From Nitrospirillum amazonense (GTDB lineage Bacteria > Pseudomonadota > Alphaproteobacteria > Azospirillales > Azospirillaceae), in contig NZ_VITN01000009.1 of NCBI RefSeq assembly GCF_007828045.1, positions 62,001 through 126,000 on the forward strand: DNA of 64,000 nt, given 5' to 3'. Below are positions 8,799 to 17,177 of the stretch, in pieces; position 1 is the first letter of the stretch, and every line of letters starts with the position of its first letter. The translations under genes were made by a program, and so were the position numbers. Below the pieces are notes generated by a model. It was not told the DNA's origin. It did not search any database and saw only the letters and a program-made list of their open reading frames with translations.

Positions 8799-9221
8799 AT
8801 GATCAGTCTGCTTATGAACATCCTATGGGTGGTGCTGTTCGGGTTCACCGGGGCGCTGGCCTGGTTCATGGCCGCGATCCTGATGGTGGTCAGCATCGTC
8901 GGCATTCCCTGGGCCCGGGCGGCCTTCAACATGGGCCTGTTCGTGCTGTGGCCCTTCGGGCAGATGGCGGTGGACCGCCGCGTCCTGACCGGCCGGGAAG
9001 ACCTGGGCACCAGCCCCCTGGGCTTCCTGGGCAATGTCGTCTGGTTCCTGTTCGCCGGCTGGTGGCTGGCCCTCTACCACGTCTTCGCCGGCGTGTTCTG
9101 GTTCGTGACCATCATCGGCATCCCCTTCGGCATCCAGCACTTCAAGTTCGCCATGCTGGCGCTCGCCCCCATCGGCAAGGCCATCGTGCCGGTGGAGACC
9201 ATGGGAATGCCGCGTTACTAG
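8799..9221 (+). CDS. yccF: YccF-domain inner-membrane protein
   Basis: 140 aa, almost entirely hydrophobic. It contains two YccF domains in tandem, each with the sequence pattern VS/TIVGIP-W/FG followed by an aromatic-rich helix (VVSIVGIPWARAAFN and IIGIPFGIQHFKFA). Function is unknown; the family is widespread and found in the inner membrane. Start ATG 8799; MISLLMN could alternatively begin at the second Met. No operon partner: the next gene is on the other strand. Confidence 0.92.
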   Translation: MISLLMNILWVVLFGFTGALAWFMAAILMVVSIVGIPWARAAFNMGLFVLWPFGQMAVDRRVLTGREDLGTSPLGFLGNVVWFLFAGWWLALYHVFAGVFWFVTIIGIPFGIQHFKFAMLALAPIGKAIVPVETMGMPRY

Positions 9222-9330
9222 TTCCTTGTATCTGGAACTAAGCCCTGTCTTGTGAGGGACTGGAACTGCGAGGGGGACCCGCGGTCGCGGCCCGGAAAAG
9301 CCGGGCGCTTGAGCCTGGGGGGAAGGGACG

Positions 9331-10455
9331 TCAGCCCCGCAGCGGCTCCAGCAGGTCGGGGATGCGGTCACGGTCGACGGCGTCCAGGAACGCGTCCGCC
9401 AGGCGGTCGGTCTCGGCCACGGCTTGGCGCCAGTAGCGCTGGCGCTCGGCGGGCGGCAGCGCCTTGAAATCGCGGCGGTCGGGGATCTTGCCGTGCGGCA
9501 GCGACGCCAGGAACTCGTCCGAGGGGCACAGCAGCAGGGTGCGGGCCAGCGAAGACGCGGCAGGGCGGCGCCAGGCCAGGGCCTTGTCGAACCATCCCGG
9601 CACCACCTTGGGCCCGAAATGCGGGAACAGCACCAAGTCACTGCCTGGCGTCTCCGCCACGAAGGGAATGTCCAGGTGGTAGTCCATGATGCCGCCATCC
9701 ATGTAGGCGCCGGGTCTGGCCCCGCCGATGTCGCGCACCAGTTCGAACAGGAAAGGGATGGCGCCCGAGGCCATCAGGGCGTCGCCCAGGTTGGCCGGGG
9801 TCAGCGCCACCCGCCGTGTGGGGAAGCCGGCGGCGAGATCGAAGGGGTCGGCCGCGCGCGGGTCGGCGAACAGCGTGCGCTGGAAGAACAGGGGCAGGCT
9901 GCGGCGGCTGACCAGGTTGGCCAGGCCGGCCGCCCCGATGCCGGCGCCCACCCAGGCCGGATGGCGGGCACTGAGCAGTCCCCGCCCCCGCACGGCCAGG
10001 ATGGAGAGGCGCATGGCGGGGTGGGACAGGATCTCCCGCGCGCCCTTGCGGTCACCCTCGTTGGCGCCGGACGGCGAGCCCAGGATGATGTCCAGGAAGG
10101 CGCGGCTTTCCCGCGTCAGGGTGGGCATGGTGGCGTCGGACGGGACGTAGGCCAGGTAGGCCTCCTCGAACCGGCGCAGCACGCCGGCCGGGTCCTGGCG
10201 CGCCATGGCGGCGAAGCGCCAGCTGCCGATGGAACTGCCCACCATGGCCAGGGGCCGGGTGCGGCCCTGGAACCAGCGCGACAGGATGGCCCGGTCCAGC
10301 CGGGTCAGCGCCAGCCATTTCGGTCCGCCGGATGCCCCCGCCACCGTGCCGAACATCCCATCCGACACGCCGTCGCGGCGCAGGCGGGCCATGGCCTCGG
10401 ACCCGGCCAGGAAACGCAAGGCAGGCGCCACGTCCTTCCCCCCAAAACCGCTCAA
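9331..10455 (-). CDS. Patatin-like phospholipase family protein
   Basis: 374 aa. Shows the patatin elements in order: the glycine-rich oxyanion motif GASGGPKW near residue 41, the nucleophile elbow GSSIGSW near 73, and the catalytic Asp in YMDGGIMDYHLD near 254. It is a Ser-Asp dyad acyl hydrolase, probably acting on membrane lipids or lysophospholipids. No signal peptide is seen. It is larger than minimal patatins and has an Arg/Ala-rich insertion between the two motifs. The minus-strand sequence just after the stop (9275-9315) has a short piece resembling the lead of the three-hairpin element but is too degenerate to annotate. Confidence 0.88.
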   Translation of the reverse strand: MSGFGGKDVAPALRFLAGSEAMARLRRDGVSDGMFGTVAGASGGPKWLALTRLDRAILSRWFQGRTRPLAMVGSSIGSWRFAAMARQDPAGVLRRFEEAYLAYVPSDATMPTLTRESRAFLDIILGSPSGANEGDRKGAREILSHPAMRLSILAVRGRGLLSARHPAWVGAGIGAAGLANLVSRRSLPLFFQRTLFADPRAADPFDLAAGFPTRRVALTPANLGDALMASGAIPFLFELVRDIGGARPGAYMDGGIMDYHLDIPFVAETPGSDLVLFPHFGPKVVPGWFDKALAWRRPAASSLARTLLLCPSDEFLASLPHGKIPDRRDFKALPPAERQRYWRQAVAETDRLADAFLDAVDRDRIPDLLEPLRG

Positions 10456-10614
10456 GTTTCGGCTTGAAACACCGCTTAAACCCGCGCATGGCTTCGCGTC
10501 CGCGCCATCCGCTATGATGGTTTGCGAACACCCCCGCCGGCACCCCCGCCGGCACGGCGCCGGCGGCGGATGTCATGTCCCAAGCATCTGATTGTTATTC
10601 AAGGAGTTGCCATC

Positions 10615-10875
10615 ATGTCCACCCCCCACAAGCGCGCCATGGAAGCTGTGCTGGAAGCCGCCGACCTGGATATCAAGGCGGCCCTGGAGGAGCGGGGCAT
10701 CACCGACAAGCATTCGGAAGAGGCCGATGACACCATCCTGGACGTGGCCATCCTGCATGCCTGGCGCATCTTCGTGCGCATCAACGAGGCCCAGGGCCTG
10801 ACCGTCGACCCCGGCCTGTTCGTCGACCTGGCCAGCGAGCTGGCCGAGGACATGGCGGAAGACCGGGAGCAATAA
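10615..10875 (+). CDS. Small helical acidic protein, unknown function
   Basis: 86 aa. The start at 10615 follows AAGGAG at an 8-nt spacing. The sequence is rich in Ala, Glu, Asp and Leu and would form two or three amphipathic helices (KRAMEAVLEAADLDIKAAL and ILDVAILHAWRIFVRI). No motif, cysteine, signal or membrane segment is visible. I do not recognise the family. It sits alone between a divergent patatin gene and the toxin-antitoxin pair. Confidence 0.72.
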   Translation: MSTPHKRAMEAVLEAADLDIKAALEERGITDKHSEEADDTILDVAILHAWRIFVRINEAQGLTVDPGLFVDLASELAEDMAEDREQ

Positions 10876-10956
10876 GCCCTGCTTAGCTTCCCATGGCCGG
10901 GGCGGACACCATCGACTTGACCATGGAAAGAATCCGTCAATGACGTAGTATGCCCC

Positions 10957-11226
10957 ATGAAGATCGAGTTCGACCCGGCCAAGGATACGGCCAACCGCGG
11001 CAAGCACGGACTCGACCTCGCTTTTGGCAAACAGGTACTGCTCGATCCCGACTTGCTCGAGTTCTTGGATGACACCCTGGACTATGGCGAGGATCGGTTC
11101 CTGGCTCTGGGATTGGTCGCCGGTATCGTCCACGCCATGGTCTACACAGAACGGGAGGATGCGATCCGCATCATCTCCGTTCGGGTGGCCGACAAAAGAG
11201 AACAGGCCCGCTATTTCAGCCGTTGA
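10957..11226 (+). CDS. brnT: BrnT-family toxin
   Basis: 89 aa. A RelE-like ribonuclease toxin of type II systems. The family's core is clear: an N-terminal FDPAKDTANRGKHGLDLAF (the F-D-P/W-D-x-x-K-x-x-x-N-x-x-K-H-G pattern), then an acidic middle, and the C-terminal IRIISVRVADKREQARY with the conserved Arg and Arg-x-x-x-Tyr. The antitoxin gene follows with an 11-bp gap. The upstream stretch has a TTGACC at 10917 but no well-spaced -10 box. Confidence 0.92.
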   Translation: MKIEFDPAKDTANRGKHGLDLAFGKQVLLDPDLLEFLDDTLDYGEDRFLALGLVAGIVHAMVYTEREDAIRIISVRVADKREQARYFSR

Positions 11227-11237
11227 AGGTAAATGGC

Positions 11238-11483
11238 ATGACCGATGACATCCCCTTTACCGACCAGCAGTTGGCCAAGATGCGCCCGCAGGCGGTGGCC
11301 AAACGCATTCGTCGCGCCTTGGGGCTTTCCCAAGAAGACTTTTCCGCGCGTTACCACATTCCTCTGCGTACCTTGCAGGAATGGGAACAGGGTCGCCGCG
11401 AACCGGATGCCACGGTTTTGGCGTACCTTACGGTTATTGAGAAAGAGCCATTGATGGCGGCCCGGGCCCTGGCGGCGGAATAG
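11238..11483 (+). CDS. HTH (XRE-type) antitoxin paired with BrnT
   Basis: 81 aa from ATG 11238 (GAAGGT lies 7 nt upstream; a TTG at 11223 overlapping the brnT stop is the alternative). The central AKRIRRALGLSQEDFSARYHIPLRTLQEWEQGRREPDA is a Cro/C1-type helix-turn-helix with the LSQxxFAxxxxxxxxTLxxWExGRxxP signature. It should bind and neutralise BrnT and repress the operon. Classical BrnA is a ribbon-helix-helix protein, so this is the variant pairing of a BrnT toxin with an XRE/HigA-like antitoxin. Confidence 0.88.
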   Translation: MTDDIPFTDQQLAKMRPQAVAKRIRRALGLSQEDFSARYHIPLRTLQEWEQGRREPDATVLAYLTVIEKEPLMAARALAAE

Positions 11484-11510
11484 CGCCTGCCTTGAATGAG
11501 GTCCCACCCG

Positions 11511-11597
11511 TGGTGCCCGCTGCCGGGATCGAACCGGCACGCCCGTGAGGGCGAGGGATTTTAAGTCCCTTGCGTCTACCAATTCCGCCAAGCGGGC
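11511..11597 (-). tRNA. tRNA-Leu (anticodon TAA)
   Basis: On the minus strand the gene runs from GCCCGCTTGGCGG to GCGGGCACCA, with encoded CCA. The anticodon arm AGGGACTTAAAATCCCT carries TAA, and a long variable arm (GCCCTCACGGGC) and the TTCGATCC T-loop identify a class II leucine tRNA. Confidence 0.97.
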
Positions 11598-11691
11598 ATC
11601 CAGGGTCGAGGCCGGGAGGGACCCTAGCGGAGGTGGGGCCGGCAGGGCAAGGCCAGTAACGCGTGCGGTGACGCCGCTTCGGATCTTCCTG

Positions 11692-12462
11692 TCAGGCGGC
11701 GCCCTCCACCACCTCCGGCTCCGCCCCCATGCCGCGCACCAGGGCCGCGACCTCGTCCGTGGCGGCGGCCAGGCGGGCGGCGTCGGAACTGCGCAGCACC
11801 AGGCTGGTGGCGAAGCGACCCTCGCGATAGGTGGGGTAGCTGCCGATGTCCACGTCGGCATAGCGGTCCTGGATGGCGCTGAGGCCGCCGGCCAGTTCGC
11901 CTTCCCCCACCAGGCAGCGCACGGTGCGGGCCAGCACCACCGGGCCGCCCACCAGACGGTTGGTCAGGCCGGCCAGCATGGCCTGCATGATGGCCGGCAC
12001 GCCCGCCATGACGAAGACGTTGCCGATCTGGAAGCCGGGGGCGGCCGAGACCGGGTTGTCGATCAGGATGCCGCCCTGCGGCACGTTGGCCATGCGCAGC
12101 CGCGCCTCGTTCAGTTCCCGCCCCGTGCCGGCGTAGTGCGCCTCCAGCCGGCGCACGGCCTCGGGATCGCGCAGCAGGGGCACGCCGAAGGCCTTGGCGA
12201 CGCAGGCGGCGGTGATGTCGTCGTGCGTGGGGCCGATGCCGCCGGTGGTGAAGACGTAGGTGTAGCGGGCACGGGTCTGGTTCACCGCCTCGATGATCGC
12301 GGCCTCGTCATCCGCCACCACCCGCGCCTCCCTCAGGCGCACGCCCATGCCGCCCAGCACCTTGGCCAGGTGGTTCAGGTTCACATCCTGGGTGCGGCCG
12401 GACAGGATCTCATTGCCGATGATGATGAGGCAGCCAGTGGGCGCAGCGGTAGAGGCGGTCAT
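11692..12462 (-). CDS. CinA-type MoaB/Mog domain protein (molybdopterin-binding family)
   Basis: 256 aa. Corresponds to the N-terminal domain of CinA/competence-damage protein without the C-terminal PncC amidase domain. The MoCF fold motif IIIGNEILSGRTQDVN near residue 12 and FTTGGIGPTHDDIT near residue 70 are intact. Related proteins hydrolyse FAD, ADP-ribose or other nucleotides. The role here is inferred. It is divergent from map with a 245-bp gap. Confidence 0.9.
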   Translation of the reverse strand: MTASTAAPTGCLIIIGNEILSGRTQDVNLNHLAKVLGGMGVRLREARVVADDEAAIIEAVNQTRARYTYVFTTGGIGPTHDDITAACVAKAFGVPLLRDPEAVRRLEAHYAGTGRELNEARLRMANVPQGGILIDNPVSAAPGFQIGNVFVMAGVPAIMQAMLAGLTNRLVGGPVVLARTVRCLVGEGELAGGLSAIQDRYADVDIGSYPTYREGRFATSLVLRSSDAARLAAATDEVAALVRGMGAEPEVVEGAA

Positions 12463-12707
12463 CGAGGCGGGCTTTCGTCGCGGGACGGGATATGCCGCGC
12501 GATTATAGGGGGAAATGTCCCGCCGCCAACCGTCCCTGACACGGATTCGGGGCCCTGCCCTGCCCCCGGATTGCCTTGCCGTGGGGCGGTGGCGCGCCTA
12601 AGTTCGGAACCGTGTGTTCCGGCACCTGTTCACCATCCCGTGGGTTGCCGGAGGCTGGTGTTTGGCTGGGCCGGCCCCTGGGCCGCCCGACAGATGGATT
12701 TGAGAGC

Positions 12708-13553
12708 ATGAACAGAGGCGAAGCGGCCGCCGCCGCGGATGAAGAGTACGAACTGGAAGACCGCGGCATCGTCATCCACGGCGAGGAAGGCTTCGCCGCC
12801 ATGCGCAAGGCCGGCCAGACGGCCGCGGCCCTGCTGGACTACCTGACCCCCTTCGTCGTGCCCGGCGTGGCGACGGAGGAGATCGACCGGCTGTGCGAGG
12901 AATGGACGCAGGCCCACGGCGCCAAGTCCGCCACCCTGGGCTATCGCGGCTATCCCAAGTCCTGCTGCATCTCCGTCAATCACGTGGTCTGCCACGGCAT
13001 CCCCAGCGACAAGCGCCTGCAGAAGGGCGACATCGCCAACATCGACGTCACCGTCATCGTCGACGGCTGGTACGGCGACACCAGTCGCATGTTCTTCGTG
13101 GGCGACGACATCCCGCTGAAGGCGCGCAAGCTGGTGGACGTGACCTATGAGGCCATGATGCGCGGCATCCAGGCGGTGCGTCCCGGCGCCACCCTGGGCG
13201 ACATCGGCCACGCCATCCAGACCTTCGCCGAGGGCAACCGCTTCTCCGTCGTGCGCGACTTCTGCGGCCACGGCGTGGGCAAGGTGTTCCACACCGCCCC
13301 GTCCGTCCTGCACTTCGGCAAGCCTGGCCAGGGGACGGAACTGAAGGAAGGCATGATCTTCACCATCGAGCCCATGATCAACATCGGGCGCTATGACGTG
13401 AAGATCCTGTCCGACGGCTGGACCGCCGTGACCAAGGACAAGAGCCTGTCGGCGCAGTTCGAGCACACCGTGGGCGTGACCAAGGACGGCTGTGAGATTT
13501 TCACCCTGTCGCCGGCCGGCTTCCACCGCCCGCCCTACGCCGCCAAGGCCTGA
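12708..13553 (+). CDS. map: Type I methionine aminopeptidase
   Basis: 281 aa. Removes the initiator methionine from nascent proteins. The five metal ligands are all visible: two Asp in NIDVTVIVDGWYGDTSRMF, His in DFCGHGVGKVFH, Glu in FTIEPMI and Glu in QFEHTVGV; the substrate-binding His lies in NHVVCHGIP. The start at 12708 gives an N-terminal extension of about 20 acidic residues relative to short bacterial MetAPs. A strong terminator follows 35 bp downstream, so the gene is monocistronic. Confidence 0.96.
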   Translation: MNRGEAAAAADEEYELEDRGIVIHGEEGFAAMRKAGQTAAALLDYLTPFVVPGVATEEIDRLCEEWTQAHGAKSATLGYRGYPKSCCISVNHVVCHGIPSDKRLQKGDIANIDVTVIVDGWYGDTSRMFFVGDDIPLKARKLVDVTYEAMMRGIQAVRPGATLGDIGHAIQTFAEGNRFSVVRDFCGHGVGKVFHTAPSVLHFGKPGQGTELKEGMIFTIEPMINIGRYDVKILSDGWTAVTKDKSLSAQFEHTVGVTKDGCEIFTLSPAGFHRPPYAAKA

Positions 13554-13588
13554 TCCGCTTCCCCGGCACCCAGTTCTCCAGCATCAGG

Positions 13589-13625
13589 AAAGCCCCGCCC
13601 AGGTCGCCCCGGGCGGGGCTTTTTC
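13589..13625 (+). terminator. Intrinsic terminator of map
   Basis: AGCCCCGCCC pairs with GGGCGGGGCT across a short loop and is followed by TTTTTC. Confidence 0.88.
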
Positions 13626-13654
13626 ATATCGGCAGCGGAATCACGCGAGTGGGC

Positions 13655-14155
13655 TCAGGCGCGGGCGACGTGCGGTCCCTGCACCACCTGGAGATGGTGT
13701 TCCAGAATATCACCCACCGCCGCCTGGGTCTGGGTCAGCACCTGGTGCAGGGAGGCCAAGGCGCCAGCCTCCGCCACACCTTGCCCGGCGCGGCGCGCCA
13801 GGAAGCGACTGATGTGGGCCAGCCGGGGCGTTCCCATCTCCGCCGCCGTGCCGGTCAGCAGATAGGCATAGTGGCGCACGCCGTCGACGGCACCGCGCCG
13901 CAGCGCCAGGTCCAAGGCGCCACCGGCATCCACCAGACATTCCGCGTAGAGCGCCAAAATCTCGGACAGCACGCCGTCCCCCAGCGACAGGGCGTAGCGG
14001 CGTAGCCGTTCCTCCTCCACCAGGGGAATGCCGGGCAAGGGTTCAAGGCCGCGCTCATCCCCCGGCCCCTGGGACTTGTCGGCTAGGGACTTGTCGGCCA
14101 GGGATTTGTCGACACGCGCCGTCTTGACGGTGGACAGGGGAATGGGATGGGACAT
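13655..14155 (-). CDS. Hpt-like four-helix protein without the phospho-accepting histidine
   Basis: 166 aa. Residues ~60-160 match the histidine phosphotransfer fold: a stretch ending AECLVDAGGALDLALRRG, then YAYLLTGTAAEMGTPRLAHISRFL, then a final helix. In genuine Hpt proteins the middle segment reads A-H-x-L-K-G; here it is A-Y-L-L-T-G, so both the phosphorylated His and the following Lys are missing. The N-terminus contains the tandem repeat SLADK-SLADK, encoded by a 15-bp direct repeat at 14069-14110. A decoy or structural Hpt is likely; the family assignment rests on pattern only. Confidence 0.65.
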   Translation of the reverse strand: MSHPIPLSTVKTARVDKSLADKSLADKSQGPGDERGLEPLPGIPLVEEERLRRYALSLGDGVLSEILALYAECLVDAGGALDLALRRGAVDGVRHYAYLLTGTAAEMGTPRLAHISRFLARRAGQGVAEAGALASLHQVLTQTQAAVGDILEHHLQVVQGPHVARA

Positions 14156-14418
14156 CGCGGCTGGACTCCTCTGGTCAGGCGAAGTAACCCCAAAGCAATA
14201 GATATGCCAGGCAATGGCAGGGCGAATGGATTAGGGATTCCCGCGAGTCGCGGCCAGCGCCCGGCCGTGCCCACCCGGCAAGCCCCTGCAATTCGCTTCG
14301 CGAAGGGCAGGTTTTGCCGGGACGATTCCCCCCATCGCCCCCCCCCCGGCGGCACCACGGCGGCACCCCTGGCGGGTGCACCGCGCCCCACCTATACTGC
14401 CTGCGCGGGTAACGGGGG

Positions 14419-15168
14419 ATGGGCATGGGCCGCGAGCACGACAAGAACGCCGTACTGGAACTGGACCTGCCCACACCGGCCGCCGAAAAGGAACCGCCGC
14501 CCCATTACCACGGCCACCGCGACCGCCTGCGCGAGCGTTTTCTGAACCAGGGGCCGGAAGCCCTGCAGGATTATGAGCTGGTGGAGCTGCTGCTGTTCCA
14601 GGCCATCCCCCGGCGCGACGTGAAGCCCCTGGCCAAGCAGCTGCTGGACCGCTTCGGCTCCTTCTGGGGGTTGGTGTCGGCACCGGTGGCCACCTTGCGT
14701 GACGAGTTCAAGCTGAGCGACGCCGCCATCGGCGCCATCAAGGTGGTGGCCGCCGCCGCCCTGCGCATGGCGCGGCGGGAGTTGCTGGACCGCCCCGTGC
14801 TGTCGTCCTGGCAGAAGCTGCTGGATTACTGCCAGGGCGCCCTGGCGCATGAGCCGGTGGAACAGTTCCGCGTTCTGTTCCTGGACGGCCGGCACGCGCT
14901 GCTGCGGGACGAGGTGCAGCAGCGCGGCACGGTCAACCAGACGGCGGCCTACCCGCGCGAGGTGCTGAAGCGCGCGCTGGAGCTGGGCGCCAGCGGCATC
15001 ATCCTGGTGCACAACCACCCCAGCGGCGATCCCAGCCCCAGCCGAGCGGACATCCAGATGACCAAGGCCATCGCCGACGCCGCCAAGGCGCTGGAGATAG
15101 CGGTGCACGACCATCTGGTCATCGGCCGGGGGCGGCACTTCAGCTTCCGCGCCCAGGGACTGGTCTGA
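14419..15168 (+). CDS. radC: RadC family JAB-domain protein
   Basis: 249 aa. The N-terminal helix-hairpin-helix region contains the LxDxELLELLL-type motif (LQDYELVELLLFQAIP). The C-terminal JAMM/MPN+ metalloprotease fold carries VHNHPSGDPSPSRAD with the zinc-binding H-x-H...D set and the upstream Glu in EQFRVLFLD. RadC's role is unsettled; older claims of DNA repair are doubtful. Either ATG 14419 or ATG 14425 could be the start. No operon partners. Confidence 0.94.
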   Translation: MGMGREHDKNAVLELDLPTPAAEKEPPPHYHGHRDRLRERFLNQGPEALQDYELVELLLFQAIPRRDVKPLAKQLLDRFGSFWGLVSAPVATLRDEFKLSDAAIGAIKVVAAAALRMARRELLDRPVLSSWQKLLDYCQGALAHEPVEQFRVLFLDGRHALLRDEVQQRGTVNQTAAYPREVLKRALELGASGIILVHNHPSGDPSPSRADIQMTKAIADAAKALEIAVHDHLVIGRGRHFSFRAQGLV

Positions 15169-15254
15169 TCCCCTGAGACCTCGGTCGCGGCCCTGCGGCG
15201 TCAGAGCCTGACGACGTCCAACCGGCACCGGGGATGGACGGGGTTCGGGGCGGA

Positions 15255-17024
15255 TCAGCCGAAGGTGAAGGCGTAGGCGCGGGCGCCAGGGTCCAGGAAT
15301 TCGATCTCGAAGGTGTGGTCGGCCACCGGGCCGGCCTGGCGGACCAGCTGGTACAGCTTGGCGGCGCGCACCGTGCCCCCGCCGTCGGCGTCCACATCGG
15401 TGCCATGGTCGGGGCCGGGGGCGGCGCCGTCGATGCGCACCCGGAAGCGGACGGGCTGGCCATCGGCGCCTGGCGCCAGCACCAGGTGCAGGTCGCGGGC
15501 GTGGAAGCGGTAGGCGATGCGGGCCCCGGCCTGACCGGCCGTGGCGAATTCCCGGCCCACCGTCCAGCCGCCGCCCAGGGTCCAGTGGTTCAGGCGCAGG
15601 CTGCCGGCGGGGCGGTAACGGGCGGGGGCGTCGGCCGCGATGTCGTCGCCGCCGGAATAGCGCTGGCCCTCGCCATAACCGACATAGGTTTCGGGGGAGC
15701 CCAGGTCGTTGAGGTCGGCGGCGGCCTGGGTGCCCTCGACCTTCACCTGGGCAGCAGGAACCTGAGCCGCGGGCGTGGCCTGGGCGTCCGCCAGCGCCTT
15801 TCCGATGACGCGTTCCGTCTTGTCGTAATCGCCCTCGCCAAAGGCCTGGTAGATGACGCGGCCGTCGGCGTTGACCAGGTACAGGGCGGGCCAAGCCTGG
15901 TTGTCGAAGGCGTGCCAGATGCGATAGTCGTTGTCCACCGCCACCGGGTAGGTCACGTCCAGCGTGGCGGCGGCCTTGGTGATGTTGCCCACATCCCGCT
16001 CGAACGCGAATTCCGGGGTGTGGACGCCCACCACCACCAGGCCCTGGTCCTTGTACTGCGCCGCCCACTGGCGGACATGGGGCAAGGCGCGCAGGCAGTT
16101 GATGCAGGAATAGGTCCAGAAGTTCACCAGGACCACATGGCCGCGCAGGTCGCCGGGGGACAGGCCGGGGGTGTTGACCCAGGCTTTGGCCTTCAGCACA
16201 TCGGCTAGGGGGCCGGTCACCGGCGGCGGCGGCGATGGGCTCGTCGTCGGCAGGGTGGCGGCATGGGCCACGCCGGACTCATGGGCGCTCAACACCTTCA
16301 CCAGGGCGCGTTCCATCCGGTCGGTGGGCAGGGCCGGCACCCCCAGGAACAGGCGGGTGTCCAGGCCGGCGGCGCTGATGACCGCCGTGGCGACCACGGC
16401 ACCACCCGCCACCCGGCGCATGCCCTCGGCCCAGTGCAGGGCCCCCGGCGGCAAGGCGCGCGCCAGGCGGCCGCCCCCGATCATGATGACGGCCAGCGGC
16501 GTGGCGGCGCCCAGGGCGTAGAAGAACAGCGCCACCGTGGTATCGGGGCCCGGCCCGTGCAGGGCGGCAGCGCTGAGGATCAGGCCCAGGACGGGCCCGC
16601 CGCAGGGCGCCCACACCAGTCCGGTGGCCAAGCCCAGGGCCAGCGATGAGGCGACGGTCCTGTCGGCCCCGGGACTCGCAGCGGGGCTGAACCGTTCAGC
16701 CAGCCGCGACCCCGCCGCCACCAGCGGCGCCGTCAATCGGGCGGCCAGCGCCGGCCACATCATGGCCAGGCCAAACAGAGCCACGAAGGCCAGGCCCACC
16801 GCGCGGCCGTACTGGTTGGCCGCAACCGCCCAGCCGCCCGCCGCCGCCAGGCTGGCCGTTACGGCGAAGGCCGCCGCCAACCCCACCAGCAGGGGCAGCC
16901 CCCGGCGGCGAAAGCCGGCACCGTCCGTCAAGGCCGGGGCCAGCACGATGGGCAGCAGGGGCAGGATGCAGGGGGCGGCGATGGTCAACACACCCGCCAG
17001 ATACGCCAGGAGGATCGAGGCCAT
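15255..17024 (-). CDS. dipZ: DipZ-type protein: CcdA/DsbD membrane domain fused to thioredoxin and C-terminal beta domain
   Basis: 589 aa. Residues 1-235 are a cytochrome c biogenesis-type transmembrane domain with the redox cysteines in AAPCILP (C19) and WAPCGGP (about C141). Residues ~275-420 form a periplasmic TlpA/thioredoxin domain with the active site SCINC at about 306-310. The last ~150 residues form a beta-rich carbohydrate-binding-like domain known from DipZ. It moves electrons from cytoplasmic thioredoxin to the periplasm. AGGAA precedes ATG 17024. It is divergent from an OhrR-type regulator with shared TTTAATCGC repeats, so peroxide or thiol-stress control is plausible. Confidence 0.92.
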   Translation of the reverse strand: MASILLAYLAGVLTIAAPCILPLLPIVLAPALTDGAGFRRRGLPLLVGLAAAFAVTASLAAAGGWAVAANQYGRAVGLAFVALFGLAMMWPALAARLTAPLVAAGSRLAERFSPAASPGADRTVASSLALGLATGLVWAPCGGPVLGLILSAAALHGPGPDTTVALFFYALGAATPLAVIMIGGGRLARALPPGALHWAEGMRRVAGGAVVATAVISAAGLDTRLFLGVPALPTDRMERALVKVLSAHESGVAHAATLPTTSPSPPPPVTGPLADVLKAKAWVNTPGLSPGDLRGHVVLVNFWTYSCINCLRALPHVRQWAAQYKDQGLVVVGVHTPEFAFERDVGNITKAAATLDVTYPVAVDNDYRIWHAFDNQAWPALYLVNADGRVIYQAFGEGDYDKTERVIGKALADAQATPAAQVPAAQVKVEGTQAAADLNDLGSPETYVGYGEGQRYSGGDDIAADAPARYRPAGSLRLNHWTLGGGWTVGREFATAGQAGARIAYRFHARDLHLVLAPGADGQPVRFRVRIDGAAPGPDHGTDVDADGGGTVRAAKLYQLVRQAGPVADHTFEIEFLDPGARAYAFTFG

Positions 17025-17035
17025 GATGGTTCCTA

Positions 17036-17118
17036 TTTTAATCGCTTCCGTTTAGATCGGATACGCTACTAATAAATCCGTTTCGACACAGCGTCAATTT
17101 CCGATTTAATCGCATGCG
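17036..17118. promoter_or_regulatory. Paired TTTAATCGC repeats between dipZ and ohrR-like gene
   Basis: TTTTAATCGCTTCCG (17036-17050) and TTTAATCGCATGCG (17105-17118) are near-identical direct repeats, one next to the dipZ start and one upstream of the MarR gene. The A/T-rich gap between them stands out from the GC-rich surroundings and must hold both promoters. They are candidate operators for the adjacent regulator. Confidence 0.55.
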
Positions 17119-17177
17119 TGCTATATGGGGCGGGAGAGGCCGGAAGGCCCACGACACCCTTATCGGAAGGAACGCCG

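Noticed and set aside
9270-9320. Minus-strand GCGCCCGG-CTTTT-CCGGGC after the patatin gene
   Set aside because: It shares only a short lead-like CTCAAGCGCC with the element; the loop is not RTCC and hairpins 2 and 3 are missing, so it was not counted as a copy.
14226-14340. GC-rich imperfect hairpins between the Hpt-like gene and radC, loosely like the three-hairpin element
   Set aside because: Some pieces (CCGCGAGTCGCGG, CGGCAAGCC) resemble hairpins 3 and 1, but the order is reversed, the lead and loop sequences are absent, and it lies in a divergent promoter region rather than after a stop.
15178-15230. GGTCGCGGCC segment after radC
   Set aside because: It looks like part of hairpin 3 but there is no hairpin 1 or 2 and no lead.
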